A stretch of 64,000 nt of DNA from Bradyrhizobium sp. dw_411 (GTDB taxonomy: Bacteria; Pseudomonadota; Alphaproteobacteria; Rhizobiales; Xanthobacteraceae): NCBI RefSeq assembly GCF_018449695.1, contig NZ_JAAVUY010000007.1, positions 287,952 through 351,951 on the forward strand, written 5' to 3'. Below the pieces are notes generated by a model. The model was not told the DNA's origin. It ran no database searches and worked only from the letters and a program-made list of their open reading frames with translations. Below are positions 25,376-37,063 of this stretch, piece by piece. A program made the position numbers and the translations under genes. Position 1 is the first letter of the stretch, and every line of letters begins with the position of its first letter.

Positions 25376-26536
25376 TCAGCGTTTGTAAGTGTTGGGTACA
25401 AAAGGCATCGGCGATATCTGCAGCGGCAGGCGCTGTCCGCGCAGTTCGGCGAATACCCGGCTGCCGATCGTGGCATGCGATGACGACAGGTAGCCCATCG
25501 CGACGGGCGCATTGAGACTCGGGCCGAAACCGCCTGACGTGACCGCGCCGATCTGCTCGGTCGAAGCAGCATCCGCGAACAACGGCGCGCCTTCGCGCAC
25601 CGGCGCGCGGCCCTCGGGCTTCAATCCGACGCGGCGCTGCGGTGCGCCCGCATCAAGTTGCGCGAGAATCTTGTCTGCACCAGCAAAACCACCCGCGCGG
25701 GCGCCACCCGTGCGGCGGCTTTTCTGGATCGACCATTGCAGCGCGCCCTCGACCGGCGTGGTCGAAGTATCGATGTCGTGGCCATACAGACAAAGCCCGG
25801 CCTCGAGCCGCAAACTGTCGCGCGCGCCGAGCCCGATCGGCAGCACGTCATGATCTGCCAGCAAGGCCCGGGCGAGCGATTCGGCCTGATGTGCAGGCAC
25901 TGAAATCTCAAAGCCGTCCTCGCCGGTATAGCCCGAGCGCGACACGAAGCAGTCGATATTGCCGATGCTGTGCGGGCCGGCATCCATGAAGCGCATCGTG
26001 CTCACGTCAGGGCAGAACTCCGCCAGCGCTGATTCCGCTTTCGGCCCCTGCAGCGCGATCAGTGCACGATCGGCCAGTGGCACGATCTCGCAGGCGTCCG
26101 ACAGATGGGCGCGCAGATGCGCTTCGTCGGCGGCCTTGCAGGCGGCGTTCACCACCAGAAACAGATGGCTGCCGAAATTCGCCACCATCAGATCGTCGAG
26201 AATGCCGCCTGTTTCATTGGTGAACTGGGCGTAGCGCTGCCGTCCCGGCGCAACCGCGAGGATGTCCTGCGGCACCAGCCGTTCCAGCGCCAATGCGGCG
26301 TCCTCGACCTTGCCGGATTTCGGCCGCAGCTCGATCTGGCCCATATGGGAAACGTCAAACAGACCGGCGGCCGTTCGCGTATGCAGATGTTCCCGCAGCA
26401 CCCCGGCCGGGTATTGCACCGGCATGTCATAGCCGGCGAACGGCACCATCTTGCCGCCGCTTGCGACGTGCAAGGCATGCAAAGGCGTACGTTTCAAAGG
26501 GGATCGGTCTGTAGATTGATCCTGGCGCGCAAGCAT
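25376..26536 (-). CDS. gcvT: Aminomethyltransferase, T protein
   Basis: A 386-residue tetrahydrofolate-dependent T protein, releasing ammonia and forming 5,10-methylene-THF. Visible patterns: [53 protein letters not shown] and the folate-site region [23 protein letters not shown] seven bases before ATG 26536 sets the start. First gene of the operon, 50 bases downstream of the glycine riboswitch. Confidence 0.97.
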   Translation of the reverse strand: MLARQDQSTDRSPLKRTPLHALHVASGGKMVPFAGYDMPVQYPAGVLREHLHTRTAAGLFDVSHMGQIELRPKSGKVEDAALALERLVPQDILAVAPGRQRYAQFTNETGGILDDLMVANFGSHLFLVVNAACKAADEAHLRAHLSDACEIVPLADRALIALQGPKAESALAEFCPDVSTMRFMDAGPHSIGNIDCFVSRSGYTGEDGFEISVPAHQAESLARALLADHDVLPIGLGARDSLRLEAGLCLYGHDIDTSTTPVEGALQWSIQKSRRTGGARAGGFAGADKILAQLDAGAPQRRVGLKPEGRAPVREGAPLFADAASTEQIGAVTSGGFGPSLNAPVAMGYLSSSHATIGSRVFAELRGQRLPLQISPMPFVPNTYKR

Positions 26537-26588
26537 CACGGGGCCCTCGCGGTTTTGCGGGGGTGATTCCCCGAAAACCCGTCGAAGC

Positions 26589-26757
26589 CCCATCTGTCGC
26601 TGTGCCTGAGAGTATTATCCCGTCGGCGGACACGTCGGGGACCAGACCCTTCGGCGTCTCTTTCCAGATGCTAGCAAGTCACGCGGTCCGTTTGCCTGAG
26701 AGTTTCCGGGGCGGTTGCTCCTTCGGCGCCGGCGTTTAAGCCGATCTCTCCCGACGT
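26589..26757 (-). ncRNA. Tandem glycine riboswitch
   Basis: Read on the - strand, two aptamers follow each other. The first starts CGGGAGAGATCGG and shows GCCGAAGGAGCAA and AAACTCTCAGGCAAA; the second shows GGAAAGAGACGCCGAAGGG and AATACTCTCAGGCACAG. These are the conserved glycine-aptamer cores. Glycine binding switches on the gcvTHP mRNA that begins just downstream. Confidence 0.94.
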
Positions 26758-27012
26758 GACTGTCTTGAACGGCTGAGAGAAAACCACGGCCGGACCGGGC
26801 CTGTCAACGCGGCGGCGGGCCCTGTCACAGGTTTTACGCGGGTGCGGCAAGTATATGATCGCACATTGATATCCTTGCACACTTTCTGGACAGCGCTCGC
26901 ACGCTTGTCTAAAAGCGGTGCGACTGGCGGTGGCGTGCCAGATGACACAAAAATAACCGGGGTTCCCAAGTGATTCCCGGCTGATTCCCGATGGTTGTGC
27001 GATTGGATGGAC

Positions 27013-29697
<2,685 letters not shown>

Positions 29698-29758
29698 CCG
29701 ACGGGTTTAAAGTCCTGCCCTGAAGCGGCTAAAGCCGCTCATTTTCGGGGGAAACAAA

Positions 29759-30184
29759 ATGATGGATCAACGCACGGCGCCTTACGCCGCACTTTTGTTG
29801 CGGTTGATACTCGGCTCTCTGTTCATCGCGCATCTCTACTGGAAATTCGCGATCCTGGATGGCGGCCTCGACAAATGGTGGGGCAATTTCGCCGCCAACG
29901 GCTATCCGTCCTTCGTGCCCTGGTATTGCATCTCCGCCGAATTCATCGGCGCGTTGCTGATCATTCCCGGCATCTACACGCGGTGGGCGTGTCTGTATGC
30001 GCTTCCGCTGATGCTGGGCGCGGCGCAATATTGGGCCGTTCGAAAAGGGTTTTACTTTACCGGGGGCGGCGCGGAGTTTCCGCTGGTCTGGTCGGCGCTG
30101 CTCGTGGCCCAGATCCTGTTGGGAGACGGGCCATTCGCCGTGATCGCATCGCCGTGGCGTGCGGCAAGGCCGCAACCGGCCTAG
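29759..30184 (+). CDS. DoxX family membrane protein
   Basis: A 141-residue protein with four membrane helices of the DoxX type: LLLRLILGSLFIAHLYWKFA, the FAANGYPSFVPWYCISAEFI segment, GALLIIPGIYTRWACLYALP and a last helix near the C-terminus. DoxX-like proteins take part in respiratory or thiol/redox membrane processes, but the role of this one is unknown. It starts 60 bases after alaS, so it may be co-transcribed. Confidence 0.85.
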   Translation: MMDQRTAPYAALLLRLILGSLFIAHLYWKFAILDGGLDKWWGNFAANGYPSFVPWYCISAEFIGALLIIPGIYTRWACLYALPLMLGAAQYWAVRKGFYFTGGGAEFPLVWSALLVAQILLGDGPFAVIASPWRAARPQPA

Positions 30185-30206
30185 CTCAATCCGGGCGAGC
30201 CGCGGC

Positions 30207-30722
30207 TCAACCCTTGCGCAGGAACAAATAGTCCGCGGAGTAGGGCGCGCTGAAGAAGGAGCCTGCCTTGTCGCAGGCGCCTTCGAGCTTGCCGCCCTTG
30301 GTGTTGATGCGTTGTACCGTGGTGACGCCGGTGAGGACGCCGCTGCCGCGCTGGGACGCCACGGCGAGCTTCAGCCAGGGGATATCATTCGGCGAGGTCC
30401 CCGGCGCATTGCCGACGGCCTTTCCGACCACGGCGCTGCCGTCGCTATGTTCCCAGTTCGGTCCGGCATAGTGACGGCCGATGGTCTTGCCATCGGCGAA
30501 CAATGTCGCGATCGGTTCGCGGAAGGCCCAGGCTGGTTTGCCATCGGTACCCGCCTTGCATTCGTACACCTGCGCGCCTTCGGCGTGCACGCTGAGCACC
30601 AGAGCCTCTCCCGGCGCGGCGATGGCTTCGGGCAACGCGGTCTCGGCAGCGAATGCACTTGCGCATGAGCCCGACAGCAACAGCAGTGCAAGCGCAGTGG
30701 TTCTTGCAAACGGCATGGTCAT
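30207..30722 (-). CDS. DUF3455 secreted protein
   Basis: A 171-residue exported protein. A signal peptide (TTALALLLLSGSCASAFAAE) precedes a DUF3455-type domain: LSVHAEGAQVYECKAGTDGK, WAFREPIATLFADGKTIGRH, GPNWEHSDGSAVVGKAVG and the C-terminal CDKAGSFFSAPYSADYLF. The function of the family is unknown; fungal and bacterial members are extracellular. Two ATGs (30722 and 30716) compete as start. Convergent with the DoxX gene, separated by 22 bases. Confidence 0.85.
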   Translation of the reverse strand: MTMPFARTTALALLLLSGSCASAFAAETALPEAIAAPGEALVLSVHAEGAQVYECKAGTDGKPAWAFREPIATLFADGKTIGRHYAGPNWEHSDGSAVVGKAVGNAPGTSPNDIPWLKLAVASQRGSGVLTGVTTVQRINTKGGKLEGACDKAGSFFSAPYSADYLFLRKG

Positions 30723-30780
30723 GTTTCCTGATTTTCCTCATTACCTGCGACAAACGCGAAGCGTTTGCGCAAGAGAGCAA

Positions 30781-30837
30781 GGCGGCGGCGAAACAATCCA
30801 TACTCCATGGATTGCTTCGCCGCTCTCACAATGACGA
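30781..30837. repeat. Dispersed inverted repeat, family B (short copy)
   Basis: AACAATCCATACTCCATGGATTGCTTCGC with the closing arm CGCTCTCACAATGACG. The left end of the unit is degenerate. It lies between the DUF3455 gene and the 3' end of icd. Confidence 0.7.
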
Positions 30838-30859
30838 GACCGATTTTCGTGACGTGTAT

Positions 30860-32071
30860 TTACGCCATCGCCTTGGTCAGGTTTTCCGCGACCTTGTCGA
30901 GGAAGCCGGTGGTGGAGAGCCAGCGCTGGTCGGCGCCGACCAGCAAGGCCAGATCCTTGGTCATGTAACCGGATTCAACGGTATCGACGCAGACCTTCTC
31001 GAGGGTCTTGGCGAACTTCGCCAGGGCCTCGTTGTTGTCGAGCTTGGCGCGGTGCGACAGGCCCTGGGTCCAGGCGAAGATCGAGGCGATCGAGTTGGTC
31101 GAGGTCTCCTTGCCCTTCTGGTGTTCGCGGTAGTGCCGCGTCACCGTGCCGTGGGCGGCTTCGGCTTCGACGGTCTTGCCGTCGGGCGTCATCAGCACCG
31201 AGGTCATCAGGCCGAGCGAACCATAGCCCTGCGCAACCGTGTCGGACTGCACGTCGCCGTCATAGTTCTTACAGGCCCAGACGTAACCGCCCGACCACTT
31301 CAGCGCGGAAGCGACCATGTCGTCGATCAGGCGATGTTCATAGGTCAGGTTCTTGGCCTCGAACTGCTTCTTGAAGTCCTTCTCATAGACTTCCTCGAAG
31401 ATGTCCTTGAAGCGACCGTCATAGACTTTCATGATGGTGTTCTTGGTCGACAGATACACCGGATAGCCGCGGGCGAGACCGTAGGTCAGCGAAGCGCGGG
31501 CGAAATCGCGGATCGAATCGTCGAGGTTGTACATGCTCATCGCGACGCCGGCGCCGGGCGACTTGAACACTTCGCGCTCGATCACGGTGCCGTCCTCGCC
31601 GACGAATTTCATCGTCAGCGTGCCCTTGCCGGGAAACTTGATGTCGGTGGCGCGGTATTGGTCGCCGTAGGCATGACGGCCGATGATGATCGGCTTGGTC
31701 CAGCCCGGCACCAGCCGCGGCACGTTCTTGCAGATGATCGGTTCGCGGAAAATCACGCCGCCGAGGATGTTGCGGATGGTGCCGTTCGGCGACTTCCACA
31801 TTTCCTTGAGGCCGAATTCCTTCACCCGGGCTTCGTCCGGGGTGATGGTGGCGCATTTGACGCCGACGCCGACCTTCTTGATCGCGTGGGCGGCGTCGAT
31901 GGTGACCTGATCGTTGGTCTTGTCGCGGTATTCCATCCCGAGGTCGAAATATTGCAGCTCGACATCGAGGAAGGGGTTGATCAGCTTGTCCTTGATGTAC
32001 TGCCAGATGATCCGGGTCATCTCGTCGCCATCGAGTTCGACGACGGGGTTGGTCACCTTGATTTTTGCCAT
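30860..32071 (-). CDS. icd: Isocitrate dehydrogenase (NADP)
   Basis: A 403-residue dimeric, eukaryote-like (type II) NADP isocitrate dehydrogenase, converting isocitrate to 2-oxoglutarate in the TCA cycle. Patterns: [40 protein letters not shown] (substrate-binding Ser and Arg), the metal-binding region [20 protein letters not shown] and the NADP-binding [20 protein letters not shown]. The start MAKIKV at 32071 is the conserved one. Single gene with a leader of about 180 bases shared with nothing else. Confidence 0.97.
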   Translation of the reverse strand: MAKIKVTNPVVELDGDEMTRIIWQYIKDKLINPFLDVELQYFDLGMEYRDKTNDQVTIDAAHAIKKVGVGVKCATITPDEARVKEFGLKEMWKSPNGTIRNILGGVIFREPIICKNVPRLVPGWTKPIIIGRHAYGDQYRATDIKFPGKGTLTMKFVGEDGTVIEREVFKSPGAGVAMSMYNLDDSIRDFARASLTYGLARGYPVYLSTKNTIMKVYDGRFKDIFEEVYEKDFKKQFEAKNLTYEHRLIDDMVASALKWSGGYVWACKNYDGDVQSDTVAQGYGSLGLMTSVLMTPDGKTVEAEAAHGTVTRHYREHQKGKETSTNSIASIFAWTQGLSHRAKLDNNEALAKFAKTLEKVCVDTVESGYMTKDLALLVGADQRWLSTTGFLDKVAENLTKAMA

Positions 32072-32213
32072 GGAGATCGGGCCTTTTTGGAATAGCGCGT
32101 TTCGGGATGGATGGTAGGTTCCGCCAGCGCTATAGCACCGCAAACGCCTTGGCGAAAGCCAAGGCGTTATGCAGTTTCAGCCCATCTTTTAGCTCAGGGC
32201 CGCGCTTCTGCTT

Positions 32214-32269
32214 CTTGGTTTGACGTGTTTTCTTTACGCGAACCGGTGCCCACTTCGCTTGAAAACGCT
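32214..32269 (-). repeat. Post-stop repeat, family F (full copy)
   Basis: On the - strand the stop TGA of the hydrolase gene is followed after one base by AGCGTTTTCAAGCGAAGTGG, a CCGGTTCGCG centre and GAAAACACGTCAAACC, so the outer arms GCGTTTTC/GAAAACaC can form a hairpin. A truncated copy holds the same post-stop position at 13292. I recall this element behind many Bradyrhizobium genes. Confidence 0.65.
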
Positions 32270-32270
32270 A

Positions 32271-33998
32271 TCAGAACACGGCCTGCGTGGCCGTGCCCGC
32301 CACGATGTACCAGGTCACGAACACCCCGCAGATCAGGGCGCCGGGCAGGCTGGTGCCGGTTCGCCGCCAGGTGAAGGTCGCGATGATGGCGGCGATCGCC
32401 AATAGCGGCACGAACTGGATGGCGACGATGGTGGAGAGCGGCACGAAGCCGGGATCGGGCAGCGGGTTGAACAGTTTCCCGGAGATCCACAGCGTGCCGT
32501 ATTGCAGCACCAGCAGCACGATGAAGCCGAGTGTCAGCGCCAGGATATTGGTCAGATAGAGCGCGCCGCGTCCGGCTCCCATGGTCGAGAAGTTCCGGTG
32601 CAGCACATGCAGCGCGATCACGAAAAACGCCGTGAACGGCACCAGGTAGATCAGGAAAATCAGGAACTGCTTGGCGTTCATCAGCTTGAGCGCGACGATC
32701 CAGAACCGGAAGTCGATCTTGAACAGAAGATCGGCTAGCCACAGCGCGGCATAGCCGACGATCACCGTCGCCAGCGCGATCAGGATCGACGGTCCGATAA
32801 TGCCGGACCGGCTGGCGCGCTTGGGTGCGAACGGCATCAGGGCCAGCGTGATCAGCCCGTTGAGAACAGCCCAGACCAGGATCTGGTTGGTGATGCCCTG
32901 GGGCAGATAGGCCGATGGCGTCACGAAGGTGCCGCCGAGCGCGAAGGCCGGGTAGTAAGTCAGCGCCGGAATGAAGGCCGACAGGATGAGGGCGGTGGTC
33001 CAGCGGCCGCCGCTGGAGGCAGCAGGGGCCGGCGTGCTGCCGTCGGCGATCTCCGGCAGGCGCAGGTGCGAAAACGTTGATGCTTCGAGCAGGCCGTCGA
33101 AGACGCCCAGCAAAAGCGCCACAAAGCCGATCAGCGCAACCAGTGTGCCGATCTCCTTGCGGAACCAGATCTGGTCGTCTGCCGGGCGCGGCGTGCCGCC
33201 CTGGAGCGTCTTGGCGAACCAGTCGAGGCTGTAGCCGATCGCTTCATGCGAAATATGCTCGGCCGGGTGGGTGATCGCCGGCGTATAAAGCACCCGCGCG
33301 GTCCCCTGCGCGATGTCGCCATAGACCTTGCCGGGCTCGACCGCGCCCTGGGTGCCGAACAGCGCCCACAGTTTTGGGCTCTGGGTGACGTCGCGGGCGA
33401 GATCGACGCCCCACATCAGGGTGGAGAATTCCTCATATTGCGCGAACACCAGAGCGACGTTGCGCGGCCAGCTCGTGGTGCCCTCGGCGGCAAACGGCTT
33501 GCCGGTCGAGGACCCCTCCAGCACCATCGACTTGTAGTCATTGGGCATCGCGGCTGCGGCGGCGAGCACGGTCCAGCCGCCCATCGAGTGGCCTTCGAGG
33601 CCGATATTGTTCTTGTCGACGATGTCGAGGCTGCGCAGATGCGCCAGCCCGTCGGGGCCGCCAAACCCGTTGGCGAAGGCCGGCCCATCGCTATAGCCAT
33701 GACCGGTCTGGTCGAGGTCGAGCACGACATAGCCGCGGCGGGCGAATTCGATCGCGAAGCCGTCCTGGATCTCGCGCGAATTGATGTAGCCGTGAACCGC
33801 GAGAATGCCGGGGGCGGGAGTCTGGGCGGTGGCGTTGGGCGGGATGTAGAGCAGGGCACTCATGGTGTTGCCCTTGGCGCCGGTAAACCTGATATCCCGG
33901 ATCTGGATGCCGCCCGAGGTTTGCGTGAGATAAGCGAGCAGGCCGCCCGCCAGAATCAGAACCAAACCGGCAATCGCCAGCGACCATCGGCTGCGCAT
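32271..33998 (-). CDS. Alpha/beta hydrolase fused to a multi-pass membrane domain
   Basis: A 575-residue membrane protein. After an N-terminal membrane helix (about 5-24) comes an alpha/beta hydrolase domain (about 30-290) with ILAVHGYINSREIQDGFAIE, VVLDLDQTGHGYSD and the nucleophile elbow G-H-S138-M-G-G. The remaining 280 residues hold about eight membrane helices. By topology the hydrolase would face the periplasm. GGAGGGGG four bases before ATG 33998 sets the start. I do not know the substrate; the membrane half does not match a transporter family that I recognise. Monocistronic, divergent from trmJ, and followed by a family F hairpin. Confidence 0.8.
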   Translation of the reverse strand: MRSRWSLAIAGLVLILAGGLLAYLTQTSGGIQIRDIRFTGAKGNTMSALLYIPPNATAQTPAPGILAVHGYINSREIQDGFAIEFARRGYVVLDLDQTGHGYSDGPAFANGFGGPDGLAHLRSLDIVDKNNIGLEGHSMGGWTVLAAAAAMPNDYKSMVLEGSSTGKPFAAEGTTSWPRNVALVFAQYEEFSTLMWGVDLARDVTQSPKLWALFGTQGAVEPGKVYGDIAQGTARVLYTPAITHPAEHISHEAIGYSLDWFAKTLQGGTPRPADDQIWFRKEIGTLVALIGFVALLLGVFDGLLEASTFSHLRLPEIADGSTPAPAASSGGRWTTALILSAFIPALTYYPAFALGGTFVTPSAYLPQGITNQILVWAVLNGLITLALMPFAPKRASRSGIIGPSILIALATVIVGYAALWLADLLFKIDFRFWIVALKLMNAKQFLIFLIYLVPFTAFFVIALHVLHRNFSTMGAGRGALYLTNILALTLGFIVLLVLQYGTLWISGKLFNPLPDPGFVPLSTIVAIQFVPLLAIAAIIATFTWRRTGTSLPGALICGVFVTWYIVAGTATQAVF

Positions 33999-34220
33999 GG
34001 ATCCCCCTCCCATATTCCCGGACCGTTATCGGCCTCGGGTTCACTTTGCTTTTGATTGGCAGCGTATCCGAAACTCTTGCGCGCGCAAGCTAAGGTCGTA
34101 CTCCGCCTGTGGAGGGTGTATTTGAGGTTTCGGCCGAGCGATAAAAAATGTCACTAAGCCAATTATATTGCTTGAGAAATTCTGCCAGACAGGCAAACGG
34201 TTAGCGCTGCCGCTGAGGTG

Positions 34221-34283
34221 TTGAATCAGATCCTTCGGAACTTGATTCAAAGCCTTCAGACCTTGAATCAGAAAGTGAAGAGA
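34221..34283. promoter_or_regulatory. Three 21-base-spaced TTGAWTCA elements before trmJ
   Basis: TTGAATCAGA at 34221, TTGATTCAA at 34242 and TTGAATCAGA at 34263 lie exactly 21 bases apart, and the intervening bases are similar too (CCTTCGGAAC, CCTTCAGACC). The last copy ends a dozen bases before the trmJ start codon. They could be operator repeats or a short tandem duplication. Confidence 0.5.
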
Positions 34284-34284
34284 G

Positions 34285-35487
34285 ATGTCCGGTTCGGGCA
34301 CCGACAAGACCAAATCAGGCGTGACGCTCGCCGGACCCGTCGTCATTCTGGTCGAGCCGCAGCTCGGCGAGAACATCGGCATGGCCGCGCGCGCGATGGG
34401 CAATTTCGGGCTGACGCGGCTGCGCATCGTCAATCCGCGCGACGGCTGGCCCAATGTCCACGCCCGGCGGGCGGCTTCCGGCGCCGACCATATTCTGGAT
34501 CATGTCGAACTCTATGACACCGTCGAGCAGGCGGTCGCTGACTGCACGTTGCTGTTCGCGACCACGGCCCGTGCCCACGACCAGGCCAAGCCGGTGGTCG
34601 CACCCGAAGCCGCCGCGACCGAGATGACGACGGCAATCGCCGGCGGTGCCACGGTCGGTATCCTGTTCGGCCGCGAACGTTACGGCCTGCAGAACGAAGA
34701 GGTCGCGCTGGCCAATCGCATCACGACGTTCCCGGTCAATCCCGGCTTTGCCTCGCTCAATCTGGCGCAGGCGGTGCTGCTGGTCGGCTATGAATGGTTC
34801 AAGCTCGCCACCTCCGGCGCGCTGCCGTTCGGGATGCCCGAACGCTCCGAGCGCGCCTCGCAGCACCAGATGGAGGCGTTCTTCGACAATCTGGTGCGCG
34901 AGCTCGACAAGGTCGAATTCCTTCGCCCGCCGGAGAAGCGCGAGACCATGCTGGTCAACCTGCGCAACATCTTCACCCGGATGGATCCGACCAAGCAGGA
35001 CATGCACACGCTGCACGGCGTGGTGATGGCGATCGCCGAGGGGCGCAAGGGACCGGCCAAGGGCGGCGTGCTCGATGGCGAGCAGGCCACGCGGCTGCGC
35101 GCGTTGCTCGCCGAACACGGGCAGGGCGCATTGCCGTCGGAAAGCGGCACGGTGCGCGGGATCGCGCGGCTGTTGCGGCGAAATCCGACCGACGCCGAAC
35201 GTATCCTGTGGCAGGCGCTGACCACCGACCGCCGCTTCGCCGGGCAATTCAAGCGCCAGACGCCGGTCGGCCGTCACATTCCCGACTTCGTCTCGTTCGT
35301 GGTCCGCGTCGCGATCGAACTGATCAATCCCGAGGAAGCGGACGTGATCGTCAGCGACCGTGCAACGCGAAAAGCCTGGCTGGAGGCACGGGAATACCGG
35401 GTCGTGAGCATGGCCGTCGCGGACGTCGAGCGCGATCTTGCGACTGAACTCGACCGGCTTGAAGCCAGTTTGCCGGGTCTTCCCTAG
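34285..35487 (+). CDS. trmJ: tRNA (Cm32/Um32) methyltransferase TrmJ fused to a DUF559-like domain
   Basis: A 400-residue protein. Residues about 15-270 are a SPOUT-class TrmJ: VVILVEPQLGENIGMAARAM, then GATVGILFGRERYGLQNEEV and NPGFASLNLAQAVLLVGYEW, the knot motifs that bind S-adenosylmethionine. TrmJ 2'-O-methylates position 32 of tRNAs. From about residue 287 a second domain of the DUF559 (Vsr-endonuclease-like) type follows: LLRRNPTDAERILWQALTTD, FKRQTPVGRHIPDF (D334), AIEL (E345) and a C-terminal RKAWLEAREYRVVSM. The usual DGxxH segment after the glutamate is replaced by INPEEAD, so nuclease activity is doubtful. Stand-alone TrmJ proteins are about 250 residues; the fusion is the oddity. 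AAGAGAG precedes ATG 34285. Confidence 0.88.
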   Translation: MSGSGTDKTKSGVTLAGPVVILVEPQLGENIGMAARAMGNFGLTRLRIVNPRDGWPNVHARRAASGADHILDHVELYDTVEQAVADCTLLFATTARAHDQAKPVVAPEAAATEMTTAIAGGATVGILFGRERYGLQNEEVALANRITTFPVNPGFASLNLAQAVLLVGYEWFKLATSGALPFGMPERSERASQHQMEAFFDNLVRELDKVEFLRPPEKRETMLVNLRNIFTRMDPTKQDMHTLHGVVMAIAEGRKGPAKGGVLDGEQATRLRALLAEHGQGALPSESGTVRGIARLLRRNPTDAERILWQALTTDRRFAGQFKRQTPVGRHIPDFVSFVVRVAIELINPEEADVIVSDRATRKAWLEAREYRVVSMAVADVERDLATELDRLEASLPGLP

Positions 35488-35542
35488 TCAGACGAACGCT
35501 CGGTACATTGCCGGAAACCGGCATAAAGGGAGGAGTTCTATC

Positions 35543-36889
35543 ATGACGCTTATTGCGGAGGCAGCTGTGGCCGCTCCGGTCAATTCGCGCTCCCGCGTGA
35601 TCCTGGCCAGCCTGATCGGAACGACGATCGAGTTCTACGATTTCTATGTCTACGCGACGGCGGCGGTGCTGGTTTTCCCGCATCTGTTCTTTCCGGCCGG
35701 TAATGACAGGGCCGCCCTGCTGGCGTCGTTTGCGGTGTTCGGTTCCGCCATGATCGCCCGGCCGCTCGGGGCGATCGCATTCGGGCATATCGGCGACAGG
35801 CACGGCCGAAAAGTCACGCTGGTTGGTGCGCTGTTGACGATGGGTATCGCGACCTTTCTGATCGGCGTCCTTCCTACCTATCCCACCGCGGGCTGGGTCG
35901 CTCCCGCCTTGCTGGTTTTGCTGCGTGTCGCGCAGGGATTTGCGCTTGGCGGAGAGTGGAGCGGGGCCGCTCTGGTCGCGACTGAAAACGCTCCGAAGGG
36001 CAAACGCGCGATTTTCGGAACCTTTCCGCAGCTTGGTGCGCCCCTTGGCTTCATCATCGCCAACGGGCTGTTTCTATTCATCGCGGCGCTGCTTCCCTCC
36101 GGCGATCCGTCCCGGCCGTCCGACGCGTTTCTCGCCTGGGGATGGCGCATCCCGTTCCTGTTCTCGGCGGTGATGGTTGTCGTCGGATTGTGGGTCCGCT
36201 TGAATCTCGTGGAAAGCACGGCCTTCGAGCGCACCGTGCGAACAGGTCAGGTCAAGAATGTTCCGCTCGCCGCCGTGGTCACGACCTACTCGCCGCAACT
36301 GATTCTCGGTACGTTTTACATGCTGGCGACTTTCGTCTTGTTCTATCTGATGACGACATTTTCGCTCAGCTACGGACGCGCCGCGGCCAATGCGGCGCTG
36401 CCGGGTCTCGGCTATGACTACCGGACGTTCGTGCTGATGATGATCGCCGGCGTGGTGTTTTTCGGGATTTTCACCATGGCCTCCGGCCCCTGGGCCGATC
36501 GATGGGGGCGCCGCAAGACGCTGATCTGGATCACGATCGCCATTATCCTGTTCGGTCTCTGCTGGGTGCCGATGCTTGCGGCTGGTTTTGCCGGTGTCAT
36601 GGCGTGGTTGATCCTGGGCTTCACCCTGATGGGAATCACGTTCGGCCCGATGGGCGCGTTGCTGCCCGAGCTATTTCCCGCCAATGTGCGCTATACGGGC
36701 TCCGGCATCTCGTACAACGTCGCCTCGATATTGGGCGCCGCAGTCGCGCCCTTCATCGCGGTCGCGCTTTGGAGCGCAGGCGGCGGAAGTCCTTTTCTGG
36801 TGGGTATTTATCTTTCCGCGATGGGGGCGCTCACCTTGATAGCGTTGTTGATTGGGAAGGAAACCAAGGACGTCGACATTGAGGAGTAA
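35543..36889 (+). CDS. MFS transporter, metabolite:H+ symporter (ShiA-like) family
   Basis: A 448-residue transporter with 12 predicted helices. The MHS-family signatures are clear: IGTTIEFYDFYVYATAAVLV at the start, GHIGDRHGRKVTLVGALLTM in the first cytosolic loop, RVAQGFALGGEWSGAALVAT, and GPWADRWGRRKTLIW in the second half. Such proteins carry small carboxylates, shikimate or betaines with protons; the substrate is not readable here. GGGAGGAG seven bases before ATG 35543 decides the start. The esterase gene at 37064 follows after 175 bases. Confidence 0.92.
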   Translation: MTLIAEAAVAAPVNSRSRVILASLIGTTIEFYDFYVYATAAVLVFPHLFFPAGNDRAALLASFAVFGSAMIARPLGAIAFGHIGDRHGRKVTLVGALLTMGIATFLIGVLPTYPTAGWVAPALLVLLRVAQGFALGGEWSGAALVATENAPKGKRAIFGTFPQLGAPLGFIIANGLFLFIAALLPSGDPSRPSDAFLAWGWRIPFLFSAVMVVVGLWVRLNLVESTAFERTVRTGQVKNVPLAAVVTTYSPQLILGTFYMLATFVLFYLMTTFSLSYGRAAANAALPGLGYDYRTFVLMMIAGVVFFGIFTMASGPWADRWGRRKTLIWITIAIILFGLCWVPMLAAGFAGVMAWLILGFTLMGITFGPMGALLPELFPANVRYTGSGISYNVASILGAAVAPFIAVALWSAGGGSPFLVGIYLSAMGALTLIALLIGKETKDVDIEE

Positions 36890-37063
36890 GCGAGGCTGGG
36901 TTGGGCGCCTGATTTTCAAGAATTGACCGACTAGCTGGGTTACGCTCGCGACAAGCTGTCGCTTTGCTGTGACCAATCCCTGTGATTTTCTCCCCGCCGT
37001 CGGGATTAAGTCGCGCGGCTGAGTGTTCAACAAAAACAAAACATAAAAAGGGAGGCTAACAAC

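Noticed and set aside
34221..34283. Possible CRISPR-like array
   Set aside because: Only three short, imperfect copies with no spacer diversity and no cas genes.
34218..34517. Frame with repeated LNQxLxN heptads before trmJ
   Set aside because: The heptads only reflect the 21-base DNA repeats; after them the frame becomes an Arg-rich shadow of trmJ.
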